The position numbers were made by a program, and so were the translations under genes. 64,000 bases of DNA from Vibrio sp. DW001 (GTDB lineage Bacteria; Pseudomonadota; Gammaproteobacteria; Enterobacterales; Vibrionaceae), in contig NZ_CP091975.1 of assembly GCF_029016285.1 (NCBI RefSeq), forward strand, positions 2,232,001 through 2,296,000. The letters run 5' to 3'. This document shows positions 54,810-64,000 of this stretch, in pieces. A model generated the notes under the pieces. That model did no database searches. It was not told where the DNA came from and saw nothing but the letters and a program-made list of their open reading frames with translations. Position 1 is the first letter of the stretch, and each line of letters starts with the position of its first letter.

Positions 54810-55529
54810 ATGGTCAACAACATTGCAGTTATCGGTAGTTCAGGAGCCATTGGAAGTGCGCTCGTGCAGCAGTTATCTGGTTTGCACCCGAATGCAGTTA
54901 TCCACGCTTTCTCTCGGCATCACTCAGCAGAACAGACGGATAATCTACGGTGTCATTCTATCGATTACGAAAGTGAAGGTTCCATTCAACAGGCCGCTCT
55001 GTTGGCATCAAAAGACGGTCCCCTTGATATGGTCATTGTTGCGACGGGCATTTTGCATGACGGCGAACTAAAACCGGAGAAGTGCCTTACGGACCTATCG
55101 GAACACAACTTCCAGCGCCTATTTCAAGTGAACACCATTCAGCCCGCACTTGCCGCCAAGTATTTCTTACCCAAACTGAATCGTAAACATCGCACGATTT
55201 TTGCGGTCCTTTCGGCGCGTGTTGGTAGCATCTCTGATAATCGCCTTGGTGGGTGGTATGCCTATCGGGCGTCTAAGGCCGCACTTAATATGCTTATCAA
55301 AAGCGCCTCAATAGAGATAGGTAGAAGCAACAAACAAGCGATCGTTGTTACCCTGCATCCCGGAACGGTAAATAGCCATTTGTCCGAACCATTTAGGCAT
55401 AACATACCAGAGGACAAACTATTCACGCCTGCTTTCTCGGCCTCGTCATTGCTCAACGTCGTCGCAAACCTAGCCCCAACCGACAGCGGGAAATGCTTCG
55501 CGTGGGATGGCGAGGAAATTGAACCCTAG
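54810..55529 (+). CDS. Short-chain dehydrogenase/reductase
   Basis: The 239-residue protein has the dinucleotide loop IAVIGSSGAIGSALVQQL and the catalytic set: S in VLSARVGS, then YxxxK as GWYAYRASKAALNML. ATG at 54810 was chosen because the Rossmann fold begins right after it and a GGAAG lies upstream. An upstream ATG at 54747 adds 21 unlikely residues. It resembles CsgA/SniffEr-like short SDRs. The substrate is unknown. Confidence 0.85.
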   Translation: MVNNIAVIGSSGAIGSALVQQLSGLHPNAVIHAFSRHHSAEQTDNLRCHSIDYESEGSIQQAALLASKDGPLDMVIVATGILHDGELKPEKCLTDLSEHNFQRLFQVNTIQPALAAKYFLPKLNRKHRTIFAVLSARVGSISDNRLGGWYAYRASKAALNMLIKSASIEIGRSNKQAIVVTLHPGTVNSHLSEPFRHNIPEDKLFTPAFSASSLLNVVANLAPTDSGKCFAWDGEEIEP

Positions 55530-55580
55530 TCATCGTAGCAATCCACTTTTACCAGACTCAAGCATCATCGCCCACACCAA

Positions 55581-56945
55581 TTACTTAAATAAGCGTTTCA
55601 GCAAGGTCGTAAAATCATGGTTGGCTTGATCTTCTTGAGCGTGCCTGAAATCACTAATCACCGGTTTGCCCGCCACATAAACATGGCGAATAAGGTTCTC
55701 GTTACACGCAAATATCCAGCGATTAATGATGTCTTCACTTTTACTGGCGGCGATAAAAGGATGTTGATGGTCAAGCACCATAAAGTCGGCCCGATGACCC
55801 ACAGCCAATCCCAGTTTTACATTCGACGCCTGATTACCACCTTGTTGTGCTTGCTGAAAGAGAAAATCGCCAACATGATTTTGCTGCGGGTTATACAGCC
55901 TATTACGTTGCTGGTCTCGTAAACGTTGGCCATATTCTAATGTGCGTAATTCATCGGCTACCGATAAACTCACATGGCTATCTGAACCTATCCCCCAACG
56001 CCCTTTCTCGCGCATAAATTCAACCGCAGGAAATAATCCATCTCCTAGATTCGCTTCCGTCGTAGGGCATAGCCCCACAACCGCGCGATGCTGGGCAATC
56101 GACAACATCTCACCATTGCTTAGGTGTGTGGCGTGCACCAAACACCATCTTTCATCTAGGCCAATTTCGTTCGCTAACCACTGCACGGGGCGTTGACCGC
56201 TCCAGCCTAAACAGTCTTGTACTTCTTTTTGTTGCTCTGCAATGTGGATATGTATCGGCATGTTATCCGGTGTTTCTGCCAATACATCGTGGATTTGATC
56301 CTGTGTTATCGCTCGTAAAGAGTGAAAGCAAACACCAATTTGGTGTAGGTCATGGTCTGCCACTATCTTTTGGCAACCTTGATGAATAGACAGATATTGA
56401 TCGGTCGTGTTGATAAATCGCGCCTGCCCTACACTGACCGATTGCCCACCAAAGCCTGAATGGCTGTAGAGTACTGGTAATAAGGTTAATCCTAACCCAG
56501 CGGTATTGGCCGATTGAATAAGCTGCTGCGCCATTTCTTCTTTTTGGCTATAAGGTTGGCCTGTGTGCTGATGATGCAGATAGTTAAACTCTGCCACCTG
56601 ACTGTAGCCCGCCTTTAATAGGTCGATATACAGCTGGGTCGCGATAATACCAACATCATCCGGTGTCAGTTTTTGCACCATCTTATACATCAGGTCACGC
56701 CAGCTCCAAAAGCTGTCGTTTGGATTTAGACTCACCTCTGCCATTCCGGCCATCGCACGTTGAAAGGCGTGGGAATGAAGGTTCGCCATGGTGGGCAACG
56801 TGGGTCCGGTTAACCGAATCGCCTCATCGGCTTTCGTATCTTGGGTGATAGCCTGTATCACGCCATCAAGCACCTCAATACGAACGTTGTTTGCCCACCC
56901 TTCCGCTAGGAAAGCTTGCTCTGCAAAATATACTTGGCTTGTCAT
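55581..56945 (-). CDS. hutF: Formimidoylglutamate deiminase
   Basis: The 454-residue amidohydrolase converts N-formimino-L-glutamate to N-formyl-L-glutamate and ammonia. Metal and catalytic motifs are HSHAFQRAMAG (first His pair), HIHIAEQQKEV, HATHLS and GSDSHVS. ATG at 56945 has AAGGG upstream. A longer frame from 57044 runs through the promoter region. It diverges from hutC, and a HutC-like operator lies in the gap. Together with HutG at 61534 this supplies the last two steps of the five-enzyme pathway. Confidence 0.93.
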   Translation of the reverse strand: MTSQVYFAEQAFLAEGWANNVRIEVLDGVIQAITQDTKADEAIRLTGPTLPTMANLHSHAFQRAMAGMAEVSLNPNDSFWSWRDLMYKMVQKLTPDDVGIIATQLYIDLLKAGYSQVAEFNYLHHQHTGQPYSQKEEMAQQLIQSANTAGLGLTLLPVLYSHSGFGGQSVSVGQARFINTTDQYLSIHQGCQKIVADHDLHQIGVCFHSLRAITQDQIHDVLAETPDNMPIHIHIAEQQKEVQDCLGWSGQRPVQWLANEIGLDERWCLVHATHLSNGEMLSIAQHRAVVGLCPTTEANLGDGLFPAVEFMREKGRWGIGSDSHVSLSVADELRTLEYGQRLRDQQRNRLYNPQQNHVGDFLFQQAQQGGNQASNVKLGLAVGHRADFMVLDHQHPFIAASKSEDIINRWIFACNENLIRHVYVAGKPVISDFRHAQEDQANHDFTTLLKRLFK

Positions 56946-56996
56946 GAGGACCCTTTTGATTATCGTCTTGATGAAATTCAGTGTATCAGAATCAAT

Positions 56997-57010
56997 CTTG
57001 TCTATACAAG
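56997..57010. promoter_or_regulatory. HutC-type operator between hutF and hutC
   Basis: CTTGTCTATACAAG has 13 of 14 positions symmetric with CTTGTATATACAAG, the form expected for HutC. TTGCTATACAA follows at 57020-57030 and may be a second half-site. A copy upstream of hutH at 58672-58685 supports a shared regulon. Confidence 0.7.
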
Positions 57011-57127
57011 TTGTGTAATTTGCTATACAAAACCTGTTATGCATCCAAAATAGTGGTTATAATTCCATTTAATCAAACGATAACCACCGCTATTCTTCAA
57101 TACGCACAGGTCAAACAAGGCACAACT

Positions 57128-57895
57128 ATGGTCGAAACCACCAGCAGCATGATGTACAGCCTATCGGAATCGATCGAGGATTCTCCAGCGCCTATCTATG
57201 CCAGAGTAAAGCAAGCCATCTGTGCGAAAATTGATAGCGGAGAGTGGAAAACCGATCAACGAGTACCATCAGAATCTGAGATGGTAAAGGCCTTGGGTGT
57301 TAGCCGCATGACGGTAAATCGAGCCTTGCGAGAACTGACTGGCGAAGGGATATTGGCACGTCAACAAGGCGTCGGAACCTTCGTTGCGAAGAATATTCCA
57401 AAGAAAAAAGCGCATTCTGGTCTGTTTGAAGTCCACAACATTGCCGAAGAAATCGCGGCACGAGGCCACCAACACAAAGCTGAATTAATAGAGCTGACGC
57501 AGTCTAAAGCTAGCATGGAAGAGGCGATGAACCTTGGAGTTCGGACCAACCACCCTATTTTTCGTGCTCGAATCTTGCACCTAGAAGACGAGTCACCGAT
57601 TCAGATCGAAGAGCGTGTCGTCAACGCCATCCTCGCACCCGACTACGATAAGCAAGAATTTCAACATAACGCCACGTATGACTACCTAATGAAGGTGGCC
57701 CCCATGACTGAAGGCGAACACCTTGTAGAAGCGGTAATAGCGACACCCGAAGAGTGTCAGCTATTGCAGATAGACATAAGCGAACCCTGTTTGCAGATCA
57801 AACGTCGAACCTGGTCTAACGATCAACTGGTCACAACAGCCCGGCTTTTATCCCCCGGTTCTCGCTTTCAATTATTCGGTCATTTTGGGCAGTAA
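57128..57895 (+). CDS. hutC: Histidine utilisation repressor HutC
   Basis: The 255-residue GntR/HutC-family protein has a winged helix (DQRVPSESEMVKALGVSRMT then VNRALRELTGEGILARQQGV). A UTRA effector domain with the SIEER-like RVVNAILAPDYDKQEF follows. HutC binds urocanate and releases the hut promoters. The ATG at 57128 has AAGG upstream, and the frame extends further upstream through promoter DNA. It is separated from hutH by about 875 nt dominated by a tandem repeat. Confidence 0.92.
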   Translation: MVETTSSMMYSLSESIEDSPAPIYARVKQAICAKIDSGEWKTDQRVPSESEMVKALGVSRMTVNRALRELTGEGILARQQGVGTFVAKNIPKKKAHSGLFEVHNIAEEIAARGHQHKAELIELTQSKASMEEAMNLGVRTNHPIFRARILHLEDESPIQIEERVVNAILAPDYDKQEFQHNATYDYLMKVAPMTEGEHLVEAVIATPEECQLLQIDISEPCLQIKRRTWSNDQLVTTARLLSPGSRFQLFGHFGQ

Positions 57896-57974
57896 ACTCG
57901 TTTAATAAACAGTCCTCTTCGTCAGTTCTGTCAGTTTTCGTCATCACTGCCAGTACCCGTCATTTCTATAACTC

Positions 57975-58413
57975 TTCGTCATTCCTGCCACCCTTCGTCA
58001 TCCCTACCACCCTTCGTCATCCCTACCACCCTTCGTCATCCCTGCCACCCTTCGTCATTCCTGCCACCCTTCGTCATCCCTGCCACCCTTCGTCATCCCT
58101 ACCACCCTTCGTCATCACTGCCACCCTTCGTCATCCCTGCCACCCTTCGTCATCCCTGCCACCCTTCGTCATTCCTGCCACCCTTCGTCATCCCTACCAC
58201 CCTTCGTCATCCCTACCACCCTTCGTCATCACTGCCACCCTTCGTCATCCCTGCCACCCTTCGTCATCCCTACCACCCTTCGTCATCCCTACCACCCTTC
58301 GTCATCCCTGCCACCCTTCGTCATCCCTGCCACCCTTCGTCATTCCTGCCACCCTTCGTCATCCCTACCACCCTTCGTCATCCCTACCACCCTTCGTCAT
58401 CCCTGCCACCCTT
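57975..58413. repeat. 19-bp tandem repeat array (23 full units) between hutC and hutH
   Basis: The unit TTCGTCATCCCTACCACCC is repeated head to tail 23 times, with a few base variants (CTACC, CTGCC, TCCTG, CACTG), and ends in a partial unit that merges with a REP-like palindrome. Degenerate units extend back to about 57915. The order of variants shows a higher-order block of nine units (GGTAAC..., 171 nt) repeated. No frame through it looks like a protein. Confidence 0.95.
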
Positions 58414-58476
58414 CGTCATCCCCATGAAAATGGGGATCTAGTATCACCAAGATTCCCATTTTCACGGGAATGACGA
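58414..58476. repeat. Paired REP-like palindromes (BIME-like) after the tandem array
   Basis: CGTCATCCCCAT-GAAA-ATGGGGAT (hairpin 58418-58437) is followed by an inverted, similar unit GATTCCCATTTTCACGGGAA then TGACG. The two face each other like a bacterial interspersed mosaic element. The array unit shares its TTCGTCATCCC head with this element. Confidence 0.8.
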
Positions 58477-58671
58477 AGTATTTAGCATTAACCGAACAAC
58501 ATTAGGTTTTCACGGGTGTGACGAAAAGGCATTATTGGTGGACGATAGTGGCAATAAACAATGGTTTGTTTACGCCTAACGTTCACCCGCCTTGCTTTTT
58601 TTGATCAAAACTCGCTACCTTTGCCTAAAAAACTTGCACTCCTTGGGATTTACTTTTATTGTTTATAGTAA

Positions 58672-58685
58672 CTTGTATATACATG
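58672..58685. promoter_or_regulatory. HutC-type operator upstream of hutH
   Basis: CTTGTATATACATG matches the 56997 site and lies 85 nt before the hutH start. The rest of the stretch 58477-58770 shows no gene. Confidence 0.65.
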
Positions 58686-58770
58686 TAGCATCATCTTGTC
58701 ATTCCTAAATTGGACTTACTCATGATTGCAGCAAAAAAACGAAACAATAGATGTAATGGAGACGTGCTTG

Positions 58771-60303
58771 ATGTTTGAATTGACAATAAATCCTGGAAAA
58801 ATCACCTTGCCAGAGTTACGCGAGATTAGCCGTAATTCAATAAAATTATCGCTGGATCAAAACGCGATTGAAGGGATTCACGCCAGCACGCAGATCGTAA
58901 ACGACGTGATTAAAGAGAACCGCACGGTTTACGGCATCAATACCGGTTTTGGCTTACTCGCGAATACTCGAATAGCGGAAGAAGATCTCGACACCTTGCA
59001 ACGCAGCATTGTTTTATCTCATGCGGCGGGCATTGGTAAGTTAATGAACGATGCAACGGTCAAAATGGTGATGGTGCTTAAGGTAAATAGCTTGGCGCGC
59101 GGTTTTTCTGGTCTCCGTTTGTCAGTTATCGAGGCACTTATCACGCTGATTAACAAAGAAGTGTATCCTTGTATCCCACAAAAAGGATCGGTCGGTGCTT
59201 CTGGCGATTTAGCACCTTTAGCGCACATGAGCGCCGTATTACTGGGCGAAGGTCAGGCGCGCTATAAAGGTGAAATCATTTCAGGGCAAGCCGCCTTGGC
59301 TATTGCGGGTTTAGAACCCATAACATTAGCACCGAAAGAGGGTTTAGCACTGCTGAATGGCACCCAAGCCTCTACCGCGTTTGCTCTTGAAGGTCTGTTC
59401 CATGCTGAAGACCTTTTTGCATCCGCCGTCGTGTGTGGTTCATTGTCGGTTGAAGCGGCACTCGGTAGCCGCCGTCCTTTTGATGACCGTATCCATCAAG
59501 TCCGTGGGCACCAAACCCAGATTGATGTCGCCGAGGCCTATCGTCACCTACTCACAGAAAGCAGCGACTTAAGCGAATCACATGTCGATTGCGAAAAGGT
59601 TCAAGACCCCTACTCGCTGCGCTGTCAGCCACAGGTAATGGGCGCCTGCTTAGATCAGATACGTAATTCTGCAAAGACTCTCTTAGTTGAAGCCAACGCG
59701 GTATCAGATAATCCGTTGGTCTTTGCCGCAGAAGGTGACATCCTTTCCGGTGGTAACTTCCATGCCGAGCCTGTCGCGTTTGCGGCAGATAACCTCGCGC
59801 TTGCGATTGCTGAAATTGGCAGCTTATCCGAACGTCGCATGGCCTTACTCATCGATAGCAACCTTAGTAAATTACCGCCGTTCCTTGTCAATAATGGCGG
59901 TGTTAACTCTGGCTTTATGATTGCACAGGTTACTGCCGCCGCCTTGGCGAGTGAAAATAAAACCTTCGCGCATCCAGCCTCTGTGGATAGCCTACCAACC
60001 TCGGCAAACCAAGAAGATCATGTCTCTATGGCAACCTTCGCCGCACGCCGTTTGAAGGACATGTCCGAAAACACACGGGGTATTCTGGCGGTAGAGATAC
60101 TCTCTGCGGTTCAAGGTTTGGATTTTCGTGCCCCGCTCAAATCAACAGAACGGCTTGAACAAGTGAGAGCGGAGCTTCGCGCTCGTGTGCCGTTTTATGA
60201 CAAAGACCGTTATTTTGCTGCTGATATTGAAAAAGCCAATGACCTGCTGATACAAGCGGTCCACAACGACCTTATGCCTGCTGGTTTATTACCAAGTAGC
60301 TAA
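58771..60303 (+). CDS. hutH: Histidine ammonia-lyase
   Basis: The 510-residue enzyme converts L-histidine to trans-urocanate and ammonia. The self-cyclising MIO cofactor triad Ala143-Ser144-Gly145 sits in [15 protein letters not shown]. The start at 58771 gives the standard N-terminus ([20 protein letters not shown]) and has GGAG 9 nt upstream. An ATG at 58726 is longer but unlikely. The stop overlaps the next reading frame (TAATG). It is the first gene of hutH-hutI-hutG-hutU. Confidence 0.96.
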   Translation: MFELTINPGKITLPELREISRNSIKLSLDQNAIEGIHASTQIVNDVIKENRTVYGINTGFGLLANTRIAEEDLDTLQRSIVLSHAAGIGKLMNDATVKMVMVLKVNSLARGFSGLRLSVIEALITLINKEVYPCIPQKGSVGASGDLAPLAHMSAVLLGEGQARYKGEIISGQAALAIAGLEPITLAPKEGLALLNGTQASTAFALEGLFHAEDLFASAVVCGSLSVEAALGSRRPFDDRIHQVRGHQTQIDVAEAYRHLLTESSDLSESHVDCEKVQDPYSLRCQPQVMGACLDQIRNSAKTLLVEANAVSDNPLVFAAEGDILSGGNFHAEPVAFAADNLALAIAEIGSLSERRMALLIDSNLSKLPPFLVNNGGVNSGFMIAQVTAAALASENKTFAHPASVDSLPTSANQEDHVSMATFAARRLKDMSENTRGILAVEILSAVQGLDFRAPLKSTERLEQVRAELRARVPFYDKDRYFAADIEKANDLLIQAVHNDLMPAGLLPSS

Positions 60304-60317
60304 TGCCCGAGGTGACT

Positions 60318-61541
60318 ATGAACAACACGCTTACATTTGATTCAATCTGGCATGGGTTTCATGTCGCCACCATGGTTGATGGCCAATATCAGGTCATCGA
60401 AAACGCCGCCATGGGGGTAACAAACCAATGTATTAGCTGGATCGGAAAACAGGCAGAGCTGCCCGCCTATCAAGCCCAGTCCAAGCATGATCTTGGTGGC
60501 GGTTGGGTGACGCCGGGGCTCATCGATTGCCACACCCACTTGGTTTTTGGTGGCAACCGTGCCAATGAGTTTGAACAAAGGTTAAATGGCGTCAGCTACA
60601 AAACCCTGTCTGAAAACGGAGGCGGTATTGCTTCTTCAGTCCGATCAACCCGCGAAGAGAGCCATCAACAGTTGTTCGATTCTGCAAAACGCCGACTGCT
60701 CGCGCTGATGAAAGACGGCGTGACCACATTAGAGATTAAATCCGGCTATGGTTTGTCCCTAGAGCATGAAAGTAAGATGCTACAGGTTGCTCGGTCATTG
60801 GGCGCTGAACACGCCGTAGATATCAGAACCACCTGCTTAGCCGCCCATGCTCTGCCACCAGAATATATCGATCGCCCAGATGACTATATTGACTACCTGT
60901 GCGATGAACTATTACCAGAGATACACAAACTGGGGCTTGCCGACGCTATCGATGCGTTTTGTGAAGGGATAGGGTTTAGCCCGGCTCAGGTCGAGCGTTA
61001 CTTTTCTACCGCGCAGGCGCTTGGCATGCCCGTTAAGCTTCACGCAGAGCAACTCTCTTCTCTCGGAGGCGCATCGTTAGCGGCTCGCTATCAAGCGCTT
61101 TCCGCCGACCATTTAGAATACATCACCGAGCAAGACGTGATCGCGATGGCAGAACATGGCACCGTCGCCGTGTTGCTACCCGGTGCTTTTTTCACGCTAA
61201 AAGAGACGCAAAGACCCCCTATCGACTTGCTGCGTCGATACCAAGTTCCCATTGCCATTGCTACGGATGCCAACCCCGGCACGTCACCCGTCCTATCACT
61301 GCGACTGATGATGAATATGGCCTGCACCCTTTTTGACCTAACCCCTGAAGAAGCATTGGCCGGAACCACCGTTCACGCGGCTAAAGCGCTTGGTTTATCC
61401 AGCACCCATGGCGAACTCGGGATAGGGAAAGTGGCCGATTTTATCTGTTGGGACGTTGAGAGCCCCGGCGAACTCAGTTATTGGCTTGGTGGCAATCTGG
61501 TTAAAACCCGCGTCAAATCCGGAGAGGCATGTCATGTCTAG
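60318..61541 (+). CDS. hutI: Imidazolonepropionase
   Basis: The 407-residue amidohydrolase hydrolyses 4-imidazolone-5-propionate to N-formimino-L-glutamate. The metal site is visible in [20 protein letters not shown], and KLHAEQLS and [10 protein letters not shown] are further family motifs. ATG at 60318 follows GAGG by 5 nt. The ATG at 60303, overlapping the hutH stop, is the alternative. It precedes hutG with an 8-nt overlap. Confidence 0.95.
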   Translation: MNNTLTFDSIWHGFHVATMVDGQYQVIENAAMGVTNQCISWIGKQAELPAYQAQSKHDLGGGWVTPGLIDCHTHLVFGGNRANEFEQRLNGVSYKTLSENGGGIASSVRSTREESHQQLFDSAKRRLLALMKDGVTTLEIKSGYGLSLEHESKMLQVARSLGAEHAVDIRTTCLAAHALPPEYIDRPDDYIDYLCDELLPEIHKLGLADAIDAFCEGIGFSPAQVERYFSTAQALGMPVKLHAEQLSSLGGASLAARYQALSADHLEYITEQDVIAMAEHGTVAVLLPGAFFTLKETQRPPIDLLRRYQVPIAIATDANPGTSPVLSLRLMMNMACTLFDLTPEEALAGTTVHAAKALGLSSTHGELGIGKVADFICWDVESPGELSYWLGGNLVKTRVKSGEACHV

Positions 61542-62379
61542 AATCGAAAATCCTTATCACTTTGTTCAAGGCGACAGCCCTATTTTGGTGAGTATCCCTC
61601 ATGCCGGCCTATTCCTGTTACCAGAGATGAGCAAGGTACTGAGTGAAGAAGCGAAACCGCTACCGGATACCGACTGGTACGTGACCGAACTGTATGATTT
61701 TTTGTCCGACCTCAATGTCAGTGTTATCAGCGCTAACTATTCGCGTTATGTGATCGATTTGAATCGTCCGGTCGATGACAAGCCTTTATACAGCAGTAAA
61801 ACAACGGGACTTTTTCCAGAAATTTCATTCTCTGCTCAGCCCGTATTTATAGACGATAGTCAGCATAGCGAGTCGAGAAAAGAACAGATAAAAACCGAGG
61901 TATGGCAGCCCTATCATCAAAAAATCGCTTCTGAATTGGCCCGTATTAAGGCCAAGTTTGGTTATGCCATCTTATTTGATGCCCACAGTATCGCAGCAGA
62001 AGTGCCGATGTTGTTTGATGGCCGATTGCCCGACTTTAACTTTGGTACCAATGCTGGCGATGCCTGCTCAGACCATTTGTTAGCAAGCGTCAATAACGTC
62101 GTTGCGGCTAGCAGCTATAGCCATGTCTGCAATGGTCGCTTTAAGGGCGGGCATATCACCCGCTTTTTCGGCCAACCAGACAAGGATATTCACGCTATAC
62201 AACTGGAGCTATCTCAAGCGACCTATCTACAAGATAGTATCGAAGGCTACCTGATGGATAGTGCAAAGAAGCAACAAATCAGCCCACTTTTAAAGCAGAT
62301 GATTGCGACGTTATTAAAGGCAGGGGCACAATTGTATTCCCGAAAGAAAGAGAACAGAAACGAGGCTAATGATGAGTGA
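61534..62379 (+). CDS. hutG: N-formylglutamate deformylase
   Basis: The 281-residue protein has the N-formylglutamate amidohydrolase pattern: [30 protein letters not shown] and [13 protein letters not shown]. It cleaves N-formyl-L-glutamate to glutamate and formate, the final step after HutF. The start at 61534 has GGAGAGG upstream. It is not the unrelated arginase-fold HutG (formimidoylglutamase) found in many enterics and vibrios. It overlaps hutI by 8 nt and hutU by 8 nt. Confidence 0.94.
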   Translation: MSRIENPYHFVQGDSPILVSIPHAGLFLLPEMSKVLSEEAKPLPDTDWYVTELYDFLSDLNVSVISANYSRYVIDLNRPVDDKPLYSSKTTGLFPEISFSAQPVFIDDSQHSESRKEQIKTEVWQPYHQKIASELARIKAKFGYAILFDAHSIAAEVPMLFDGRLPDFNFGTNAGDACSDHLLASVNNVVAASSYSHVCNGRFKGGHITRFFGQPDKDIHAIQLELSQATYLQDSIEGYLMDSAKKQQISPLLKQMIATLLKAGAQLYSRKKENRNEANDE

Positions 62380-64000
62380 AATGAGTTTTCAGGCAATGGT
62401 TTTAGAGGGTATCCCTAAGATTCTTCCACCAAAAAAAGAGAGGGATGAAAGCCTAAGCCATCCCCCGAAAAGAAAAGACATTCTGACGAAAAGTGAGAAA
62501 AAACTGGCCGTCAAAAATGCGCTCAGATATTTTGAAGCTCAACATCATGCCGTACTCGCTGAAGAGTTTTACCAAGAGCTAGAAACCTTTGGCCGAATCT
62601 ATATGTATCGATTTATGCCTTCTTACGTGATCTCCGCCAGATCGATTGATGAGTTTCCGCACCGATGTAAACAAGCGGCCGCGATTATGCTCATGCTGAG
62701 CAACAACCTTGATAACGCGATAGCACAACACCCGGAAGAGCTGATTACTTATGGTGGAAATGGGTCCGTGTTCTCAAACTGGATCCAGTATCGACTGACG
62801 ATGAAATATCTCGCCGAGATGACCGACGAGCAAACATTGGTTTTATATTCTGGTCATCCTATGGGGCTGTTTCCTTCCCATAAAGACGCACCAAGAGTCG
62901 TGGTCACAAACGGCATGATGGTGCCGAACTATTCCAAACCCGATGACTGGGAAAAATTTAATGCTTTAGGGGTAACCCAATATGGGCAGATGACAGCCGG
63001 CTCGTTTATGTACATCGGTCCACAAGGTATCGTGCATGGCACGACGATTACCGTTTTGAACGCGGCCCGAATGATAAAAGACCGTGACCAATCCAAGCTT
63101 CCTATCTTTGTGACCTCTGGCTTAGGTGGAATGAGCGGCGCGCAACCAAAAGCGGCGGTTATCGCCAAAACCATAGGTATCGTGGCGGAAGTGAACCCGA
63201 AAGCAGCGTATAAAAGGTTGGAACAAGGTTGGGTTGACGAAGTGCATGAAGAGATGGACAAGATGATCGCTAGAGTGAAGCACGCGGTGGAAGAAAAAAC
63301 ACCGGTCTCTTTGGCCTATCTTGGTAATATCGTCGACCTTTGGGAGCGGTTCGTTATCGAAGATATTACCATCGATCTTGGCTCTGATCAGACATCGCTA
63401 CATAACCCTTGGGCCGGTGGCTATTATCCAGTTGGGTATAGCTTTGAACAGTCCAATGAAATGATGGCGAGCAGGCCCGAGGAATTCAAGAAGGCCGTAC
63501 AGGTTTCACTGAAAAGGCACGTCGATGCGATCAATAAGCTGACAGACAAAGGGATGTATTTCTTTGATTACGGTAACGCATTCCTACTTGAATCCGGCCG
63601 AGCAGGTGCCGATATCATGAACGAGAACGGAACCTTTAGGTATCCTTCATATGTTCAGGACATCATGGGCCCTCTCTGTTTTGACTATGGTTTTGGGCCT
63701 TTTAGATGGGTCTGTTCTTCTTCCGATCCAAAAGACCTCGATATAACGGACAAGATTGCCGGTGATGTGCTTGAAGCGATGTACAACGAAGCGCCCTCAG
63801 AGATCAAACAACAGATAGCCGATAACCTACTTTGGATCAGGGAGGCGAAACAGAACAAGCTCGTTGTTGGCTCACAGGCACGTATCTTATACGCAGATGC
63901 CGAAGGCCGAATGAAGATTGCAGAGGCGTTTAATGATGCCGTCAAGCAAGGGATAATCTCGGCTCCCGTCATTATTGGGCGCGATCATCACGATGTATCC
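62372..64000 (+). CDS. hutU: Urocanate hydratase, long form (3' end outside window)
   Basis: The visible 543 residues include the NAD-binding signature YGQMTAGSFMYIGPQGIVHG, TSGLGGMSGAQPKAA and SDQTSLHNPWAGGYYPVGYS. These define urocanate hydratase, which makes 4-imidazolone-5-propionate. A long N-terminal part (about 110 residues before NNLDNAIAQHPEELITYGG), larger insertions and the unfinished C-terminus indicate the roughly 660-680-residue form rather than the usual 550-residue bacterial one. ATG at 62372 has GAGG 6 nt upstream (62369 is also in frame). It overlaps hutG by 8 nt. No stop is reached before base 64,000. Confidence 0.9.
   Translation, partial: MSEMSFQAMVLEGIPKILPPKKERDESLSHPPKRKDILTKSEKKLAVKNALRYFEAQHHAVLAEEFYQELETFGRIYMYRFMPSYVISARSIDEFPHRCKQAAAIMLMLSNNLDNAIAQHPEELITYGGNGSVFSNWIQYRLTMKYLAEMTDEQTLVLYSGHPMGLFPSHKDAPRVVVTNGMMVPNYSKPDDWEKFNALGVTQYGQMTAGSFMYIGPQGIVHGTTITVLNAARMIKDRDQSKLPIFVTSGLGGMSGAQPKAAVIAKTIGIVAEVNPKAAYKRLEQGWVDEVHEEMDKMIARVKHAVEEKTPVSLAYLGNIVDLWERFVIEDITIDLGSDQTSLHNPWAGGYYPVGYSFEQSNEMMASRPEEFKKAVQVSLKRHVDAINKLTDKGMYFFDYGNAFLLESGRAGADIMNENGTFRYPSYVQDIMGPLCFDYGFGPFRWVCSSSDPKDLDITDKIAGDVLEAMYNEAPSEIKQQIADNLLWIREAKQNKLVVGSQARILYADAEGRMKIAEAFNDAVKQGIISAPVIIGRDHHDVS

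Noticed and set aside
57975..58413. Possible CRISPR array
   Set aside because: The 19-bp units are directly adjacent with no unique spacers, and no cas genes are nearby. It is a simple tandem repeat.

Overview
The window looks like chromosome from a marine gammaproteobacterium, most likely Vibrionaceae. The reasons are a VCR-type attC site, a CpdP-type periplasmic cAMP phosphodiesterase, REP-like GTCATCC/GGATGACG repeats, moderate GC and many paired regulator/metabolic gene units. This assignment is inferred from content alone. No rRNA, tRNA, CRISPR array, transposase, integrase or origin was recognised.

Bases 1-15,650 are ordinary accessory metabolism. They hold a truncated LacI regulator; an MFS transporter with a SnoaL-like protein; a sodium symporter with L-serine dehydratase; a phosphoribosyltransferase/small protein/VOC unit beside a LysR gene; a DUF805 protein; an FMN reductase with a DMT exporter facing a MarR gene and a DUF1772 gene; a PTS EIIB remnant; and a TetR-controlled ABC exporter.

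Bases 15,780-36,030 form a DNA phosphorothioation defence island. On the plus strand an M15-like protein and a putative SAM methyltransferase precede dndB-dndC-dndD-dndE. On the minus strand, converging on dndE, run dptF-dptG-dptH, a small frameshifted gene, and then a three-gene cassette: an AIPR-family protein, a GIY-YIG domain protein and a second DGQHR (DndB-like) protein. DndBCDE would mark DNA with sulfur and DptFGH would restrict unmarked DNA. The cassette between them is the best candidate here for an undescribed add-on. dndA is absent, so a housekeeping cysteine desulfurase presumably serves.

Bases 36,030-41,760 are a patchwork. A 60-codon ORF with conserved flanks occurs twice, and its 3' tail a third time. 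The first copy follows a sequence able to fold into a multibranched structure. Between the copies lie a SIR2-domain gene ending in a clear integron attC site (apparently a lone gene cassette with no integrase nearby), a GNAT acetyltransferase, a gene remnant and the CpdP-like phosphodiesterase gene.

Bases 41,760-55,570 return to mixed genes: an RpiR regulator with a PTS EIICB transporter, dgt, a lipoprotein, a LysR/RraA-aldolase/GltS unit, a universal stress protein, a LysR gene facing an NAD(P)-binding protein, a MarR gene, a P-loop kinase-like protein and an SDR.

Bases 55,581-64,000 are a histidine-utilisation cluster: hutF diverging from hutC, then hutH-hutI-hutG-hutU. Having both HutF and an N-formylglutamate deformylase indicates the five-step route ending in glutamate, formate and ammonia. 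HutC-like operators lie at both promoters. A 19-bp tandem repeat (23 full units) separates hutC from hutH. hutU is cut by the window end and appears to be the long form of urocanate hydratase.
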